DNA of 64,000 nucleotides from Sphingomonas lacusdianchii. GTDB taxonomy: Bacteria; Pseudomonadota; Alphaproteobacteria; Sphingomonadales; Sphingomonadaceae. Shown piece by piece: positions 41,431 through 52,805 of this stretch (the first letter of the stretch is position 1; each line of letters begins with the position of its first letter). The notes beneath the pieces were generated by a model. That model did no database searches and was not told where the DNA came from. It worked only from the letters and a program-made list of their open reading frames with translations. The stretch covers positions 124,001 to 188,000 of the forward strand of contig NZ_JAKRET010000005.1 in the NCBI RefSeq assembly GCF_022664395.1. The letters are read 5' to 3'. A program made the position numbers and the translations under genes.

Positions 41431-44079
41431 ATGACGAAGTTCCAACTGCTGGCCGCAACCGCTCTCTCGATGGTCGCCGGCACCAGCCCGACGATCGCAC
41501 AGACCGCGACTCCGGCGACCGAACCCGCCGCCGTCCAGTCGGAAGGGACAACGACCGATGACGATTGGGGGAACGAGATCATCGTCACCGCCAACCGTCG
41601 CGCCGAACCGATCCAGGACGTGCCGATCGCGGTAACCGCGGTGAATGCGCAGCTGCTCGACGATGCCGGGGTGCGCGACATCCGTGGCCTCGAACAGCTT
41701 GCCCCGTCGCTGCAAACCACGACCGGTCAGTCGTCGGCGGTGTCGACGTCGCTGTCGATTCGCGGTGTCGGCACGGCGGGCGACAATCCCGGCTTCGAAC
41801 CGGCGGTCGGCGTGTTCATCGACGGCGTGTTCCGCGCCCGCGCCGGCATCGCCATCGCCGAACTGCCCGAGGTGGAGCGGGTCGAGGTGCTGCGCGGACC
41901 GCAGGGGACGCTGTTCGGGCGGAACACTTCGGCAGGCGCGCTGTCGGTGACGACGGCGATGCCGAAATTCGATCTGGGCGGCTATGTCGAGGGCGAATAT
42001 GGTAATTTCAACGCCTATGAGCTGAAGGGCGCACTGACCGGGCCGGTGTCCGAACAGCTCGCCTTGCGCGTCGACGGCGGCTGGCGGCAGCGCGACGGCT
42101 ATATTCAGGACGTCAATTCCGACCGTGCGTTCAACGACATCAACCGCTGGTATGTGCGCGGACAGGCGCTGTACGACACGTCGGCCTTCAGCTTCCGGCT
42201 GATCGGCGACTATTACCAGACCGATGAACAATGCTGCGGCGTGGTCAGCGGCACCCGCGGCGCGACCGCCCCGGCGATACAGGCGATTGCCGCGCAACAG
42301 GGCCGCACCGGCATCTATACCGGTCCGCCCTCCGACCGGCGCATGGCCGCGTCGCCCAATCGCGATTATGGCGAAGCCGTGCGCGACTGGGGCGTGTCGG
42401 GCGAGATCAATGCCGATGTCGGCGAGATGAAGCTGACCTCGATCAGCGCCTATCGCGATTTCCGGGTGCTGCGGAACCAGGATATCGATTATTCGGGGAT
42501 CGATCGCGCCTATCGCGACGGATACCGGTCGTCGCTGCGCAACATCACGCAGGAATTGCGGTTGCAGGGGCAGCTGTTCGACGGGAAGCTCGATTTCCTC
42601 GTCGGTGGTTTCTACCTCAACGAACAGCTGAAGCTGCGCGATACGGTGCGGCTGGGCAATGATGCCAATCGCTATGTCGATACGCTGCTGGCGGGCGTGC
42701 TGGGACAGCCGGCCTCCGCCGGCGGCATCGGACGCGCGGCGCAATTCTATGGCAGTTTCAACGTGCCGACCTTTACGCAGCTCGTCACCGCGCTCCGCGG
42801 CGGCGCTGCGTTGCCGGCGGGGACGGTGCCGCTGTTCTCACAGCTCCTCTATGCGCAGAGCCCGCAGTTGCAGGCGGCGGGTGCCGCTAACCCGGCGTTG
42901 TTCGCCTATTTCAACACGCCGCTGACCCCGAACGTCGCCGGGCAGGGCAACAACAACGATGATTTTCAGGTCGATACCAACGCCTTCGCGCTGTTCACCC
43001 ATAATATCGTCAACATCACCGACCAGCTCTCGCTGACGCTCGGCCTGCGCTACAATTACGAGCGCAAGGAACTGGCGGCGACGGTCAACAGCAATCCGGC
43101 GGCGTGCGGCTTCTTCCTCGGCAACGATCCGCGCGCGGTGACCTATCGCAACGCGATCCGCGCAGCGAGCCCCGCCTTGTTCCAGAACCTGTTCCTACTC
43201 AGCTGCAATCCCGCCGTGTCGAGCGAATTCAACGGCAATTACAGCCATGACCGGTCGGAAAGCCGCCTGACCGGCACGGCCAAGCTGGCGTACAAGTTCA
43301 CGCCCGATATCCTCGGCTATGCCAGCTATGATCGCGGCTTCAAATCGGGCGGCTACAATCTCGATCAGGCGAGCTTCGACACGACCGTATTGGGCGGCGA
43401 CGGCGCACAGGCGACGGACCTGGAATTCGGGGCGGAGACGGTCGACAGCTACGAACTGGGCTTCAAAACCAGCTTCACCCGGCAATTCTCATTCAATGCG
43501 GCGCTGTTCTACCAGAAGTTCAAGGGGCTGCAGTCGCTCATCTTTGCCGGCAACAGCTTCGTGGTGCAGAACGTGCCCCGATCGACCGCCAAGGGCGTCG
43601 AGCTTGAATCGCTGATCCAGCCGATCCGCGAATTGAGCTTCCGCTTCGGCTACACGTTGCTCGACGCGTCCTACGATGCCGATAACGATTTTAGCGGCAC
43701 TCCGCTGCAGAACCAGCAGGGCCGGCAATTCCTGAACCAGCCGCGCAACGTTGTCACTGTGGCGGCGACGTGGCAGCCGCGACTGACCGGCACGCTCAAT
43801 GCGCTGTTCCATGTCGACATGCGCTATAACAGCGACGTGTCGATCGTCCGGGACGGCACGGGCGCGACCACGGTCGGCAATGACGGCTATCCGCTGCTGA
43901 ACGGGAAGATCGGCGTTGCGACCGACGATCGGCGCAAGCAGCTGGAGTTCTTCGTCGAGAATATCACCAACCAATATTACAATATTTCCGGCTTCGCGAT
44001 TCCCGAGCAGACCGGCACCTATGGCGTCTATCCGGCGATGCCACGCTTCTACGGCGTGCGCGCACGGTTCGGCTTCTGA
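41431..44079 (+). CDS. TonB-dependent receptor
   Basis: 882 aa. Signal peptide ends at TIAQ (about residue 24). The TonB box-like stretch EIIVTANRRAEPIQDVPIAV (about 49-68) opens the plug domain, which includes VFIDGVFR and LRGPQGTLFGRNTSAG. The 22-strand barrel follows, with a final Phe. It imports a large substrate across the outer membrane; the layout matches sphingomonad receptors for plant or aromatic compounds rather than classical siderophore types, but the ligand is unknown. ATG 41431 has GAGGGGAT upstream. Confidence 0.93.
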   Translation: MTKFQLLAATALSMVAGTSPTIAQTATPATEPAAVQSEGTTTDDDWGNEIIVTANRRAEPIQDVPIAVTAVNAQLLDDAGVRDIRGLEQLAPSLQTTTGQSSAVSTSLSIRGVGTAGDNPGFEPAVGVFIDGVFRARAGIAIAELPEVERVEVLRGPQGTLFGRNTSAGALSVTTAMPKFDLGGYVEGEYGNFNAYELKGALTGPVSEQLALRVDGGWRQRDGYIQDVNSDRAFNDINRWYVRGQALYDTSAFSFRLIGDYYQTDEQCCGVVSGTRGATAPAIQAIAAQQGRTGIYTGPPSDRRMAASPNRDYGEAVRDWGVSGEINADVGEMKLTSISAYRDFRVLRNQDIDYSGIDRAYRDGYRSSLRNITQELRLQGQLFDGKLDFLVGGFYLNEQLKLRDTVRLGNDANRYVDTLLAGVLGQPASAGGIGRAAQFYGSFNVPTFTQLVTALRGGAALPAGTVPLFSQLLYAQSPQLQAAGAANPALFAYFNTPLTPNVAGQGNNNDDFQVDTNAFALFTHNIVNITDQLSLTLGLRYNYERKELAATVNSNPAACGFFLGNDPRAVTYRNAIRAASPALFQNLFLLSCNPAVSSEFNGNYSHDRSESRLTGTAKLAYKFTPDILGYASYDRGFKSGGYNLDQASFDTTVLGGDGAQATDLEFGAETVDSYELGFKTSFTRQFSFNAALFYQKFKGLQSLIFAGNSFVVQNVPRSTAKGVELESLIQPIRELSFRFGYTLLDASYDADNDFSGTPLQNQQGRQFLNQPRNVVTVAATWQPRLTGTLNALFHVDMRYNSDVSIVRDGTGATTVGNDGYPLLNGKIGVATDDRRKQLEFFVENITNQYYNISGFAIPEQTGTYGVYPAMPRFYGVRARFGF

Positions 44080-44239
44080 CGGTGCGACAGGCGGTATACG
44101 CTGGATCGAGCGGAAAAATCGTGGAATCGTCGGTGCGGTTTGTCGCTTTTCCCCCGCGACAACCGTAGCGTAACCTTGCATAACCGTCGGCCTGCCGTGC
44201 CCACGGGGTGCGGCCCTGCAGGGGGATAGGAGAAATATT

Positions 44240-44512
44240 ATGGCCAAGGAAACCACGACGACCGGCGGCGCCCGGGGCGGAATCGCGAAGCCGGTGACGC
44301 CGTCGGCCGATCTGGCGAAGATCACCGGATCCGACCCGCTGCCCCGCAGCGAAGTCGTCAGCAAGATGTGGGAATATATTAAGAAGCACGACCTTCAGAA
44401 TCCGAAGGATAAGCGCGAAATCCTTGCCGACGAAACGCTTGAAAAGCTGTTCGGCAAGAAGTCGTGCTCGATGTTCGAAATGAACAAGCTGCTGAGCGCG
44501 CACATGAAGTAA
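44240..44512 (+). CDS. SWIB/MDM2 domain protein
   Basis: 90 aa. The SWIB domain occupies about residues 22-90, with LPRSEVVSKMWEYIKKHDLQ and DETLEKLFGKK. Such domains also occur fused to topoisomerase I in chlamydiae and stand alone in many alphaproteobacteria, with no settled bacterial role. AGGAG precedes the ATG by 8 bases. An intrinsic terminator follows. Confidence 0.92.
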   Translation: MAKETTTTGGARGGIAKPVTPSADLAKITGSDPLPRSEVVSKMWEYIKKHDLQNPKDKREILADETLEKLFGKKSCSMFEMNKLLSAHMK

Positions 44513-44549
44513 CGATGTCCGGCGCAAACCAGCGCCGCCGTTACGAACG

Positions 44550-44582
44550 AACGCCGTCCGGTCATTGCCGGGCGGCGTTTTT
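44550..44582 (+). terminator. Intrinsic terminator after the SWIB gene
   Basis: Stem AACGCCGTCCGG with CCGGGCGGCGTT (one mismatch/bulge) around TCATTG, followed by a run of five T. A textbook rho-independent terminator, 37 bases after the stop. Confidence 0.92.
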
Positions 44583-44725
44583 CGTTTCGTAACAAAGCTT
44601 TGCCGGTGAAAATATCGGAACGCGGTCTGGTGGCGATCGGTTATGTACATATCGGACGAAAGTCCGATGACGGTCACCGGCCAGCATGGGCCGGGACCAT
44701 CCGCAGAAGGATAAGGAGAACCGGA

Positions 44726-45172
44726 ATGACATTCGGAATGGTCGGGCTGTTGCTGGGTGCAATGGTGGCCGCGCCGGATCGCGGCATGGAACATGAGGTC
44801 CGCATCGACCACCGCACCGGTGCAGTGGAATCCCGGTACAGCGCCGATGTTCGGATCACGCGCAGGCAGGTCGGCACGGTCGGCGTCGGCGGCCGCCCCT
44901 CGACGCTGCGCTGCTTGTGGAGCGCGGGGCTGGTCGTCGACCGGCAGGCGCGCCACGCGTCGGGGTCGACCATGGCCCGTACGTTCGCGCATGACGGTGT
45001 CGTCGCGGGCAGTCGGCCCGGCTGGTGCAGCGCGCAGCGTCGTTCGATCGCACAGGAGGTCGCATTGCGACAGCCCGAGTTGCGCGAGCGACTGGTGCGT
45101 TTGGCGCAGGACGATCACGGCGTGCTGCACGCCGAGATCGACCGGATGCACGGAACGACCCAGGCAGGATGA
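44726..45172 (+). CDS. Secreted protein of unknown function
   Basis: 148 aa from ATG 44726 with AAGGAG 8 bases upstream. The N-terminal segment MTFGMVGLLLGAMVAA is a likely signal peptide. The mature part contains two cysteines (TLRCLWSAG and GWCSAQR) and many Arg/His. Its stop overlaps the ATG of the following porin-like gene, so the pair is translated together. No homology was recognised. Confidence 0.75.
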   Translation: MTFGMVGLLLGAMVAAPDRGMEHEVRIDHRTGAVESRYSADVRITRRQVGTVGVGGRPSTLRCLWSAGLVVDRQARHASGSTMARTFAHDGVVAGSRPGWCSAQRRSIAQEVALRQPELRERLVRLAQDDHGVLHAEIDRMHGTTQAG

Positions 45173-45900
45173 TCGGCCGGGTCATGCTAGGTGCGGCGTC
45201 GCTGCTGCCGTTGGCGGCGGCGCATGGCCAGTCGCTGCCGTCCGTCGGTGTCGAAGCGACGATCGACGAGCGGCGTCGCGGGCTTAGCTGGAGCGAGGGC
45301 CGGGCGTCGGTGTCGGGCGATCTCGCTGTCACGCTGGGAACGATCGAACTGGACGCCCGGGTGGCGGCGCTGCGCGGATCGATACGGCACGACAATGCCG
45401 ATGCGGTGGCCGATCTGGGCGCGGCATTCGTGACCGGCGTCGGGCCGTTCCAGCTTCGTGCGCGCGCGATCGGCCATGTCTTTGCCGGCGCGTCGAGCGG
45501 CATGGACTATGGCGAGATCGGCGGTGATGCGCGCTACACGCTGGGTCCGCTGGAACTGACCGCCGGTGCCCTTTACGCGCCGCCGCAGGACGCGATCGGG
45601 GGCAGCAACCTGTATCTGTCGGCACAGGCGGTGGCGGGCATTCCGATGACGCCGTTCACGCTGGTCGGCGGGGTCGGGCGGTCTTCGGGAACGGTCGACG
45701 ATCCGGTGCGTGCCGACCGACTGCGGCCGGGGGGCAGCTATCGCGACTGGCGGCTGGGCCTGGAGCATGTGACCGGACCGCTGACGCTGGCGCTCGAGTA
45801 TGTCGGGACCGATCTGGCCGAAGGGCGGCCGGTCAGCGCGATCGGTGATCGCGGGAATAGCGGCGACCGGGTGCTCGCGCGGGCGAGGGTCGCTTTCTGA
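45169..45900 (+). CDS. TorF-type putative outer-membrane porin
   Basis: 243 aa. Signal peptide ends at AHGQ (about 21). The mature protein has alternating beta-strand patterns; DERRRGLSWSEGRAS near the start and the final VLARARVAF suit the family of small putative porins called TorF. Coupled by ATGA overlap to the secreted protein upstream and ended by a strong hairpin. Confidence 0.75.
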   Translation: MIGRVMLGAASLLPLAAAHGQSLPSVGVEATIDERRRGLSWSEGRASVSGDLAVTLGTIELDARVAALRGSIRHDNADAVADLGAAFVTGVGPFQLRARAIGHVFAGASSGMDYGEIGGDARYTLGPLELTAGALYAPPQDAIGGSNLYLSAQAVAGIPMTPFTLVGGVGRSSGTVDDPVRADRLRPGGSYRDWRLGLEHVTGPLTLALEYVGTDLAEGRPVSAIGDRGNSGDRVLARARVAF

Positions 45901-45914
45901 CCTTTACGAAACAG

Positions 45915-45942
45915 CTGTATCCCCGCCCGCGCGGGGATACAG
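45915..45942. terminator. Bidirectional hairpin terminator between the porin gene and leuA
   Basis: A perfect 12-bp stem CTGTATCCCCGC/GCGGGGATACAG around CCGC, flanked by CCTTTAC (45901-45907) and GTAAAGG (45942-45948), which extend the symmetry. It lies between two convergent genes. Confidence 0.85.
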
Positions 45943-45961
45943 TAAAGGTCGAGGTGTAGCC

Positions 45962-47638
<1,677 letters not shown>

Positions 47639-47700
47639 GTCGTCTACAGCCTGTCTGGGGCGTCGTGCGGACGCCGGTATCTGCCGGAAAGGTTCGATAC

Positions 47701-47743
47701 TCCCTCAGGGAAGGCGCACGCGCGTGCGATCCTGCCCTAAGGG
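47701..47743 (-). promoter_or_regulatory. Alternative RNA stems of the leuA leader
   Basis: On the minus strand, CCCTTAGGG (47743-47735, overlapping the leader peptide stop) and TCCCTGAGGGA (47711-47701) can each form a local stem. AGGGCAGG (47738-47731) can instead pair with CCTTCCCT (47714-47707) with one mismatch, enclosing the hairpin GCACGCGCGTGC (47727-47716). These pairings exclude each other, as in attenuators. No U run follows the distal stem, so control could be on termination or on translation. Confidence 0.45.
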
Positions 47744-47781
47744 CGGCTAAGTCGTAGCAGGCTGGCGAACGCGCGGACCAT
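47737..47781 (-). CDS. leuA leader peptide (Leu-Leu-Arg-Leu)
   Basis: 14-aa ORF MVRAFASLLRLSRP from ATG 47781 to TAG 47737, 98 bases upstream of leuA. Three of its codons (CTG, CTA and CTT) are leucine within four positions, including the rare CTA, which is what a leucine-sensing leader needs. Its stop lies in the first of two alternative stems. No obvious ribosome binding site precedes the ATG. Confidence 0.6.
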   Translation of the reverse strand: MVRAFASLLRLSRP

Positions 47782-47896
47782 GACGCGTCTGTGGGCAAAA
47801 GCGGACCGAAAGTCCAGCACCGATGGCAGGGACACCGGTTGGTAATATTTTCCGGTTCAATGCCAACACGTTGGATGAGAAACGCATCGGAATGTC

Positions 47897-48280
47897 ATGC
47901 TGCAATTAATCTATGTGAGTACGGCGCGGAGCAGCGAGACGATCGATCTCGACGATATTCTCGCCAAATCGCGGCGCAACAACCGGCGTGACGGGATCAC
48001 CGGGCTGCTGCATGCGAAAGGGCGGCGGTTCCTGCAGGCGTTGGAGGGGGACGTGGTCAAGGTCGAAGCGGCCTATGCCCGCATCGCCCGGGATCCGCGT
48101 CATTTCGCCCTGGTCGTGCTGTCGCGGCGTTCGGTCGAAACGCGCGAATTCGGCGACTGGGCGATGGCCGCCGATGATGGCAGCGGCAGCGTGATAGAAC
48201 AGGTGGCGAAGCTCGTCGAAGGCGCCGCGCCGAGCGTGCGCGGCACCTTCGAAGGTTTTGCGGGGATGCGCGCGGCCTGA
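47897..48280 (+). CDS. Stand-alone BLUF blue-light photoreceptor
   Basis: 127 aa. The FAD-binding BLUF domain takes up residues 1-95, with Tyr6 (LIYVS), Asn29 in RRNNRRDGITGLL, Gln47 in RFLQALEGD and Trp88/Met90 near EFGDWAM: all residues of the photoactive site are kept. The remaining 30 residues form a short helical cap as in BlrB/PixD-type proteins. There is no output domain, so it must act by protein contact. It is divergent from leuA. Confidence 0.93.
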   Translation: MLQLIYVSTARSSETIDLDDILAKSRRNNRRDGITGLLHAKGRRFLQALEGDVVKVEAAYARIARDPRHFALVVLSRRSVETREFGDWAMAADDGSGSVIEQVAKLVEGAAPSVRGTFEGFAGMRAA

Positions 48281-48296
48281 ACCGCGCGCGGCTGGA

Positions 48297-48902
48297 TCAC
48301 GCCGCGACGAAGGCGGCGTTGATCGTCAGGTCGACCTTGTCCGACACCGCCGGTACGGCGAAGCCTAGGCCGAAATCGCTGCGGTTGATCGAACCCGTTG
48401 CAACGAAGCCGACATTCTTCTTCTTGTTCATTGGGTTCTCGCCAGCGCCCATGAAACGGACGGTCAACTGAACCGGCTTGGTCTGGCCCTTGATCGTCAG
48501 GTCGCCGGCCATCATCCAGTGGTCGCCCATCGGCTGGATACGGGTCGAGACGAACTTCGCGGTCGGATAGGTGGCGACGTCGAAAAAGTCCTTCGACTTG
48601 AGGTGATTCGCGAACTGCGGGCTGGTGACGGTCAGCGAATCGGCAATGTTGAAGTCAATCGCCACCTTGCTGGAAGCAGCGTTCTTCGGGTCGATCGTCG
48701 CCGATCCACCCGTCGCGCCGAACAGGCCGTCGAGCATCGAGAAGCCCATGTGATTCACGCGCCATGCGACCTGGGTGTGGGCGGTGTCGACAGTGTAGTT
48801 GCCGGCGGTGACGCGGGCTTTGTCGGGCGCGCCCGGCATTTGGGCAACCGTCGGGGCGGCGACCGCGAACAGGGCGGCGGCGAGGATCAGGGGCGTGCGC
48901 AT
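48297..48902 (-). CDS. YceI-family periplasmic lipid-binding protein
   Basis: 201 aa. Signal peptide MRTPLILAAALFAVAAPTVAQ. The lipocalin-like YceI fold is recognised by YTVDTAHTQVAWRVNHMGFS, SKDFFDVATYPTAKF and GQTKPVQLTVRF. Members bind isoprenoid or amide lipids such as ubiquinone-like chains. Convergent with the BLUF gene, 16 bases apart. Confidence 0.92.
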   Translation of the reverse strand: MRTPLILAAALFAVAAPTVAQMPGAPDKARVTAGNYTVDTAHTQVAWRVNHMGFSMLDGLFGATGGSATIDPKNAASSKVAIDFNIADSLTVTSPQFANHLKSKDFFDVATYPTAKFVSTRIQPMGDHWMMAGDLTIKGQTKPVQLTVRFMGAGENPMNKKKNVGFVATGSINRSDFGLGFAVPAVSDKVDLTINAAFVAA

Positions 48903-49040
48903 TTGGTGCTCTCCGGTAAGGCGAAGTCAGGATGCCGCCTTTGTCGGGGGCGCCGCGCTTCGGGTCAAATACCGGATGCGAAACACTTGGTTTCGGTTTG
49001 GGTGCCGTAGGTTGGGAGTAGGGTGCGTCGGCTGCCGCCA

Positions 49041-49130
49041 TACTGGCGAAGGCTGGGATCCACGGATGCCGCACGCTCGCGATCCATCGACACTACCCGG
49101 CACGATGGATGCCGGCCTTCGCCGGAATGA
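49041..49130. repeat. REP-like imperfect inverted repeat
   Basis: The arm at about 49041-49063 (with GGCGAAGGCTGGGATCCA) and the arm at 49104-49130 (with TGGATGCCGGCCTTCGCC) are imperfect inverted copies. The core resembles the arms of the 25103-25196 element, so both may belong to one dispersed family. Confidence 0.6.
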
Positions 49131-49163
49131 CGGGAAGCGGATGCGGCCCGCCCGCCCGTCGGT

Positions 49164-49202
49164 CGCGGCAAAGCCGCGCCCCGAAAGGCGGGCTTTGTCG
49201 CG
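49164..49202 (-). terminator. GC-rich hairpin downstream of ilvC
   Basis: CGCGGCAAAGCCGCGCC (49164-49180) pairs with GGCGGGCTTTGTCGCG (49187-49202) with one mismatch and one bulge around a 6-base loop, about 36 bases after the ilvC stop. A likely transcript end; no long T run. Confidence 0.5.
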
Positions 49203-49210
49203 CCGGCCGG

Positions 49211-50311
<1,101 letters not shown>

Positions 50312-50827
50312 TCAGGCGGCCTCTCGTCCGCGGGCGATGGCGGCGATGCCGGTGCGAGCAACCTCGACCAGACCGACTTCGGCCATCAATTCGGTGAACT
50401 TGTCGATCTTTTCGATCGATCCCGTCACCTCGAACACGAAACTTGACACCGTCGCATCGACCACGCGGGCGCGATAGACTTCCGCCAGGCGCAGCGCTTC
50501 GATGCGATGCTCGCCGGTGCCGACGACCTTAACCAGCGCCAGCTCGCGTTCGACATGCGCACCCTGCACGGTCAGGTCTACGACCTTGTGTACCGGCACC
50601 AGCCGGTCGAGCTGGGCGATGATCTGTTCCATCACCGGGGGCGATGCGCTGGTGACGATGGTGATCCGGCTAACCGCCTTGTCGACGGTGATCTCCGACA
50701 CGGTCAGGCTCTCGATGTTATAGCCACGCCCCGAAAAGAGCCCGGCGATGCGCGCAAGGATGCCGGGTTCGTTGTCGACGAGCACGGCCAGCGTGTGCCG
50801 TTCGGTCTGTTCGGTCTTGATGTGCAT
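50312..50827 (-). CDS. ilvN: Acetolactate synthase small subunit
   Basis: 171 aa from ATG 50827. ACT domain at about 10-85 (LAVLVDNEPGILARIAGLFS then GRGYNIESLTV), which gives valine feedback to the large subunit, and a C-terminal ALS domain. The start codon is 10 bases downstream of a GGGGAGG that is itself the end of a REP element; the open frame reaches 50893 only through that element. Typical order ilvB-ilvN-ilvC. Confidence 0.95.
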   Translation of the reverse strand: MHIKTEQTERHTLAVLVDNEPGILARIAGLFSGRGYNIESLTVSEITVDKAVSRITIVTSASPPVMEQIIAQLDRLVPVHKVVDLTVQGAHVERELALVKVVGTGEHRIEALRLAEVYRARVVDATVSSFVFEVTGSIEKIDKFTELMAEVGLVEVARTGIAAIARGREAA

Positions 50828-50836
50828 TCTGAAAAA

Positions 50837-50964
50837 TTCCTCCCCGGCACGGGGAGGGGGACCAGCCGCAGGCTGGTGGAGGGGGACCTCCACCGGCGAT
50901 ACGTATGAGGCGATCCCCCTCCACCGCTCTTCGAGCGGTCCCCCTCCCCGCGAGCGGGGAGGAA
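50837..50964. repeat. Two-unit REP element between ilvB and ilvN
   Basis: 128 bp bounded by TTCCTCCCCG (50837-50846) and CGGGGAGGAA (50955-50964). Each half holds CCTCCCCG-loop-CGGGGAGG followed by a GGGGGACC stem and GGTGGAGGGGG, and the halves are inverted relative to each other, the layout of a bipartite REP (BIME). It fills nearly the whole 145-bp gap between the two subunit genes and supplies the ilvN ribosome binding site. Confidence 0.85.
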
Positions 50965-50972
50965 CTAAAAGG

Positions 50973-52718
50973 TCAAACCAGCGCCTTGGCCTCGTCGTCC
51001 ATTTCGCCCGAGACTTCGTTGGCTTGCAGGATCATATCGGTATGTGCCGCGCCGCTCGGGATCATCGGGAAGCAGTTGGCGAGCTTCGCCACCATGCAGT
51101 CGACGATCACCGGGCCGTCATGATCGAGCATCGCCTGGATACCCGATTCCAGATCAGCCGGGTCCTCGATGCGAATGCCCTTCCAGCCATAGGCTTCGCC
51201 CAGCTTCACAAAGTCGGGCAGCGAGTCCGAATAGCTGTTCGAATAGCGCGAGCTATAGGTCAGTTCCTGCCACTGGCGGACCATGCCCATATATTCGTTG
51301 TTGAGGATGAACACCTTCACCGGCAGGCGATATTGCGTCGCCGTCGCCAGTTCCTGAATGTTCATCTGGATCGACGCCTCGCCGGCAATGTCGATGCACA
51401 GCGCCCCCGGATTGCCGAGCTGCGCGCCGATCGCGGCGGGCAGGCCATAGCCCATCGTGCCGAGACCGCCGCTGGTCAGCCACTTGTTGGGCGCTTCGAA
51501 GCCGAAATGCTGCGCGGCCCACATCTGGTGCTGACCGACCTCGGTCGACACGATCGGGGCGCGATGCTTGGTCGCCTCGTACAGCGCACGGATCGCCCGC
51601 TGCGGCATGATTTCCTTGGTCGACTCCGGGAAGTCGAGGCAGCGCTTCGCCCGCCAGCCATCGATCTTCGACCACCATGCCGACAGGTCGGGCTTGGGAT
51701 GCTGGCGCGCCTTCCAGACGCGGACCATGTCCTCCATCGCGTGACCGGCATCGGCGATGATGCCGAGATCGGCACGGACGATCTTGTTCACGCTGGAACG
51801 GTCGATATCGATATGGACCTTGCGGCTGCGCGGGGAAAAGGCATCGAGCCGCCCCGTCACCCGGTCGTCGAAGCGCGCACCGATCGCGACGACCAGATCG
51901 GCCTCGTTCATCGCCATATTCGCTTCGTAGGTGCCGTGCATGCCGAGCATCCCCAGCCATTGCGGGCTGGATGCGGGCAGGGCGCCCAGACCCATCAGCG
52001 TCGACGTGACCGGCGCGCCCGAAATCCGCGCGAGTTCGCGCAGCAGCTGCGACGCGCCCGGACCCGAATTGATGATACCGCCACCGGTGTAGAGCACCGG
52101 GCGTTCCGCGGCGGCCAGCATGTCGACGACCTGTTCGATCGCCGCCCGGTCGGCCTTCACCTTCGGACGATAGGTCTTGTGCTGGATCGGGCCGGGCTTG
52201 GTATAGCGCGCGGTCGCGACCTGCACGTCCTTGGGAATGTCGATCACGACCGGTCCGGGGCGACCGGCAGTGGCGATATGGAACGCCTCGTGAATGACAT
52301 GGCCGAGCTTGGCCGGGTCCTTCACCAGATAATTGTGCTTGCAGCAGTGGCGCGTGATGCCGACGGTGTCGGCCTCCTGAAACGCGTCGGTGCCGATCAG
52401 CGCGGTCGGAACCTGCCCGGTGATGACGACCATCGGGATCGAGTCGAGCAGCGCGTCGGTGATGCCGGTGACGGCATTGGTCGCGCCCGGACCCGAAGTG
52501 ACCAGCACGACGCCGGGCTTGCCGGTCGAACGCGCATAGCCCTCGGCCGCATGGGTTGCAGCCTGTTCGTGGCGGACGAGGATGTGCTTGATTCGGCTAT
52601 GTTCGAACAGCGCATCATAGATGGGCAGCACTGCGCCGCCGGGATAGCCGAATACGACTTCCACGCCGAGGTCGACGAGGGCCTCGACCAAAATGGCGGC
52701 TCCGCTCTTCTCGGTCAT
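50973..52718 (-). CDS. ilvB: Acetolactate synthase large subunit
   Basis: 581 aa thiamine-diphosphate enzyme. N-terminal GYPGGAVLPIYDAL with the catalytic Glu in VRHEQAATHAAEGYAR, FAD region, and the C-terminal ThDP motif AGEASIQMNIQEL through NNEYMGMVRQWQ, with Glu in place of the usual Asp of GDG, as common in alphaproteobacterial AHAS. ATG 52718 has GAGGAG 8 bases upstream. A TTGACA at 52802-52797 (minus strand) may be its -35 box, but the -10 box is poor. Confidence 0.96.
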   Translation of the reverse strand: MTEKSGAAILVEALVDLGVEVVFGYPGGAVLPIYDALFEHSRIKHILVRHEQAATHAAEGYARSTGKPGVVLVTSGPGATNAVTGITDALLDSIPMVVITGQVPTALIGTDAFQEADTVGITRHCCKHNYLVKDPAKLGHVIHEAFHIATAGRPGPVVIDIPKDVQVATARYTKPGPIQHKTYRPKVKADRAAIEQVVDMLAAAERPVLYTGGGIINSGPGASQLLRELARISGAPVTSTLMGLGALPASSPQWLGMLGMHGTYEANMAMNEADLVVAIGARFDDRVTGRLDAFSPRSRKVHIDIDRSSVNKIVRADLGIIADAGHAMEDMVRVWKARQHPKPDLSAWWSKIDGWRAKRCLDFPESTKEIMPQRAIRALYEATKHRAPIVSTEVGQHQMWAAQHFGFEAPNKWLTSGGLGTMGYGLPAAIGAQLGNPGALCIDIAGEASIQMNIQELATATQYRLPVKVFILNNEYMGMVRQWQELTYSSRYSNSYSDSLPDFVKLGEAYGWKGIRIEDPADLESGIQAMLDHDGPVIVDCMVAKLANCFPMIPSGAAHTDMILQANEVSGEMDDEAKALV

Positions 52719-52805
52719 GGGTCTTCAACTCCTCAAACAATTTCGCAGGCGCGATAGCACCGTTGGAACGGCGTCGCTAGTCGCCATAAATGTACGTGTC
52801 AACCA

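Noticed and set aside
52722..52784. Leader peptide upstream of ilvB (20 codons from an ATG on the minus strand, ending near the ilvB ribosome binding site)
   Set aside because: Its Ile/Leu/Val codons are scattered rather than clustered, no alternative stems were seen, and the best promoter guess would start transcription downstream of that ATG.
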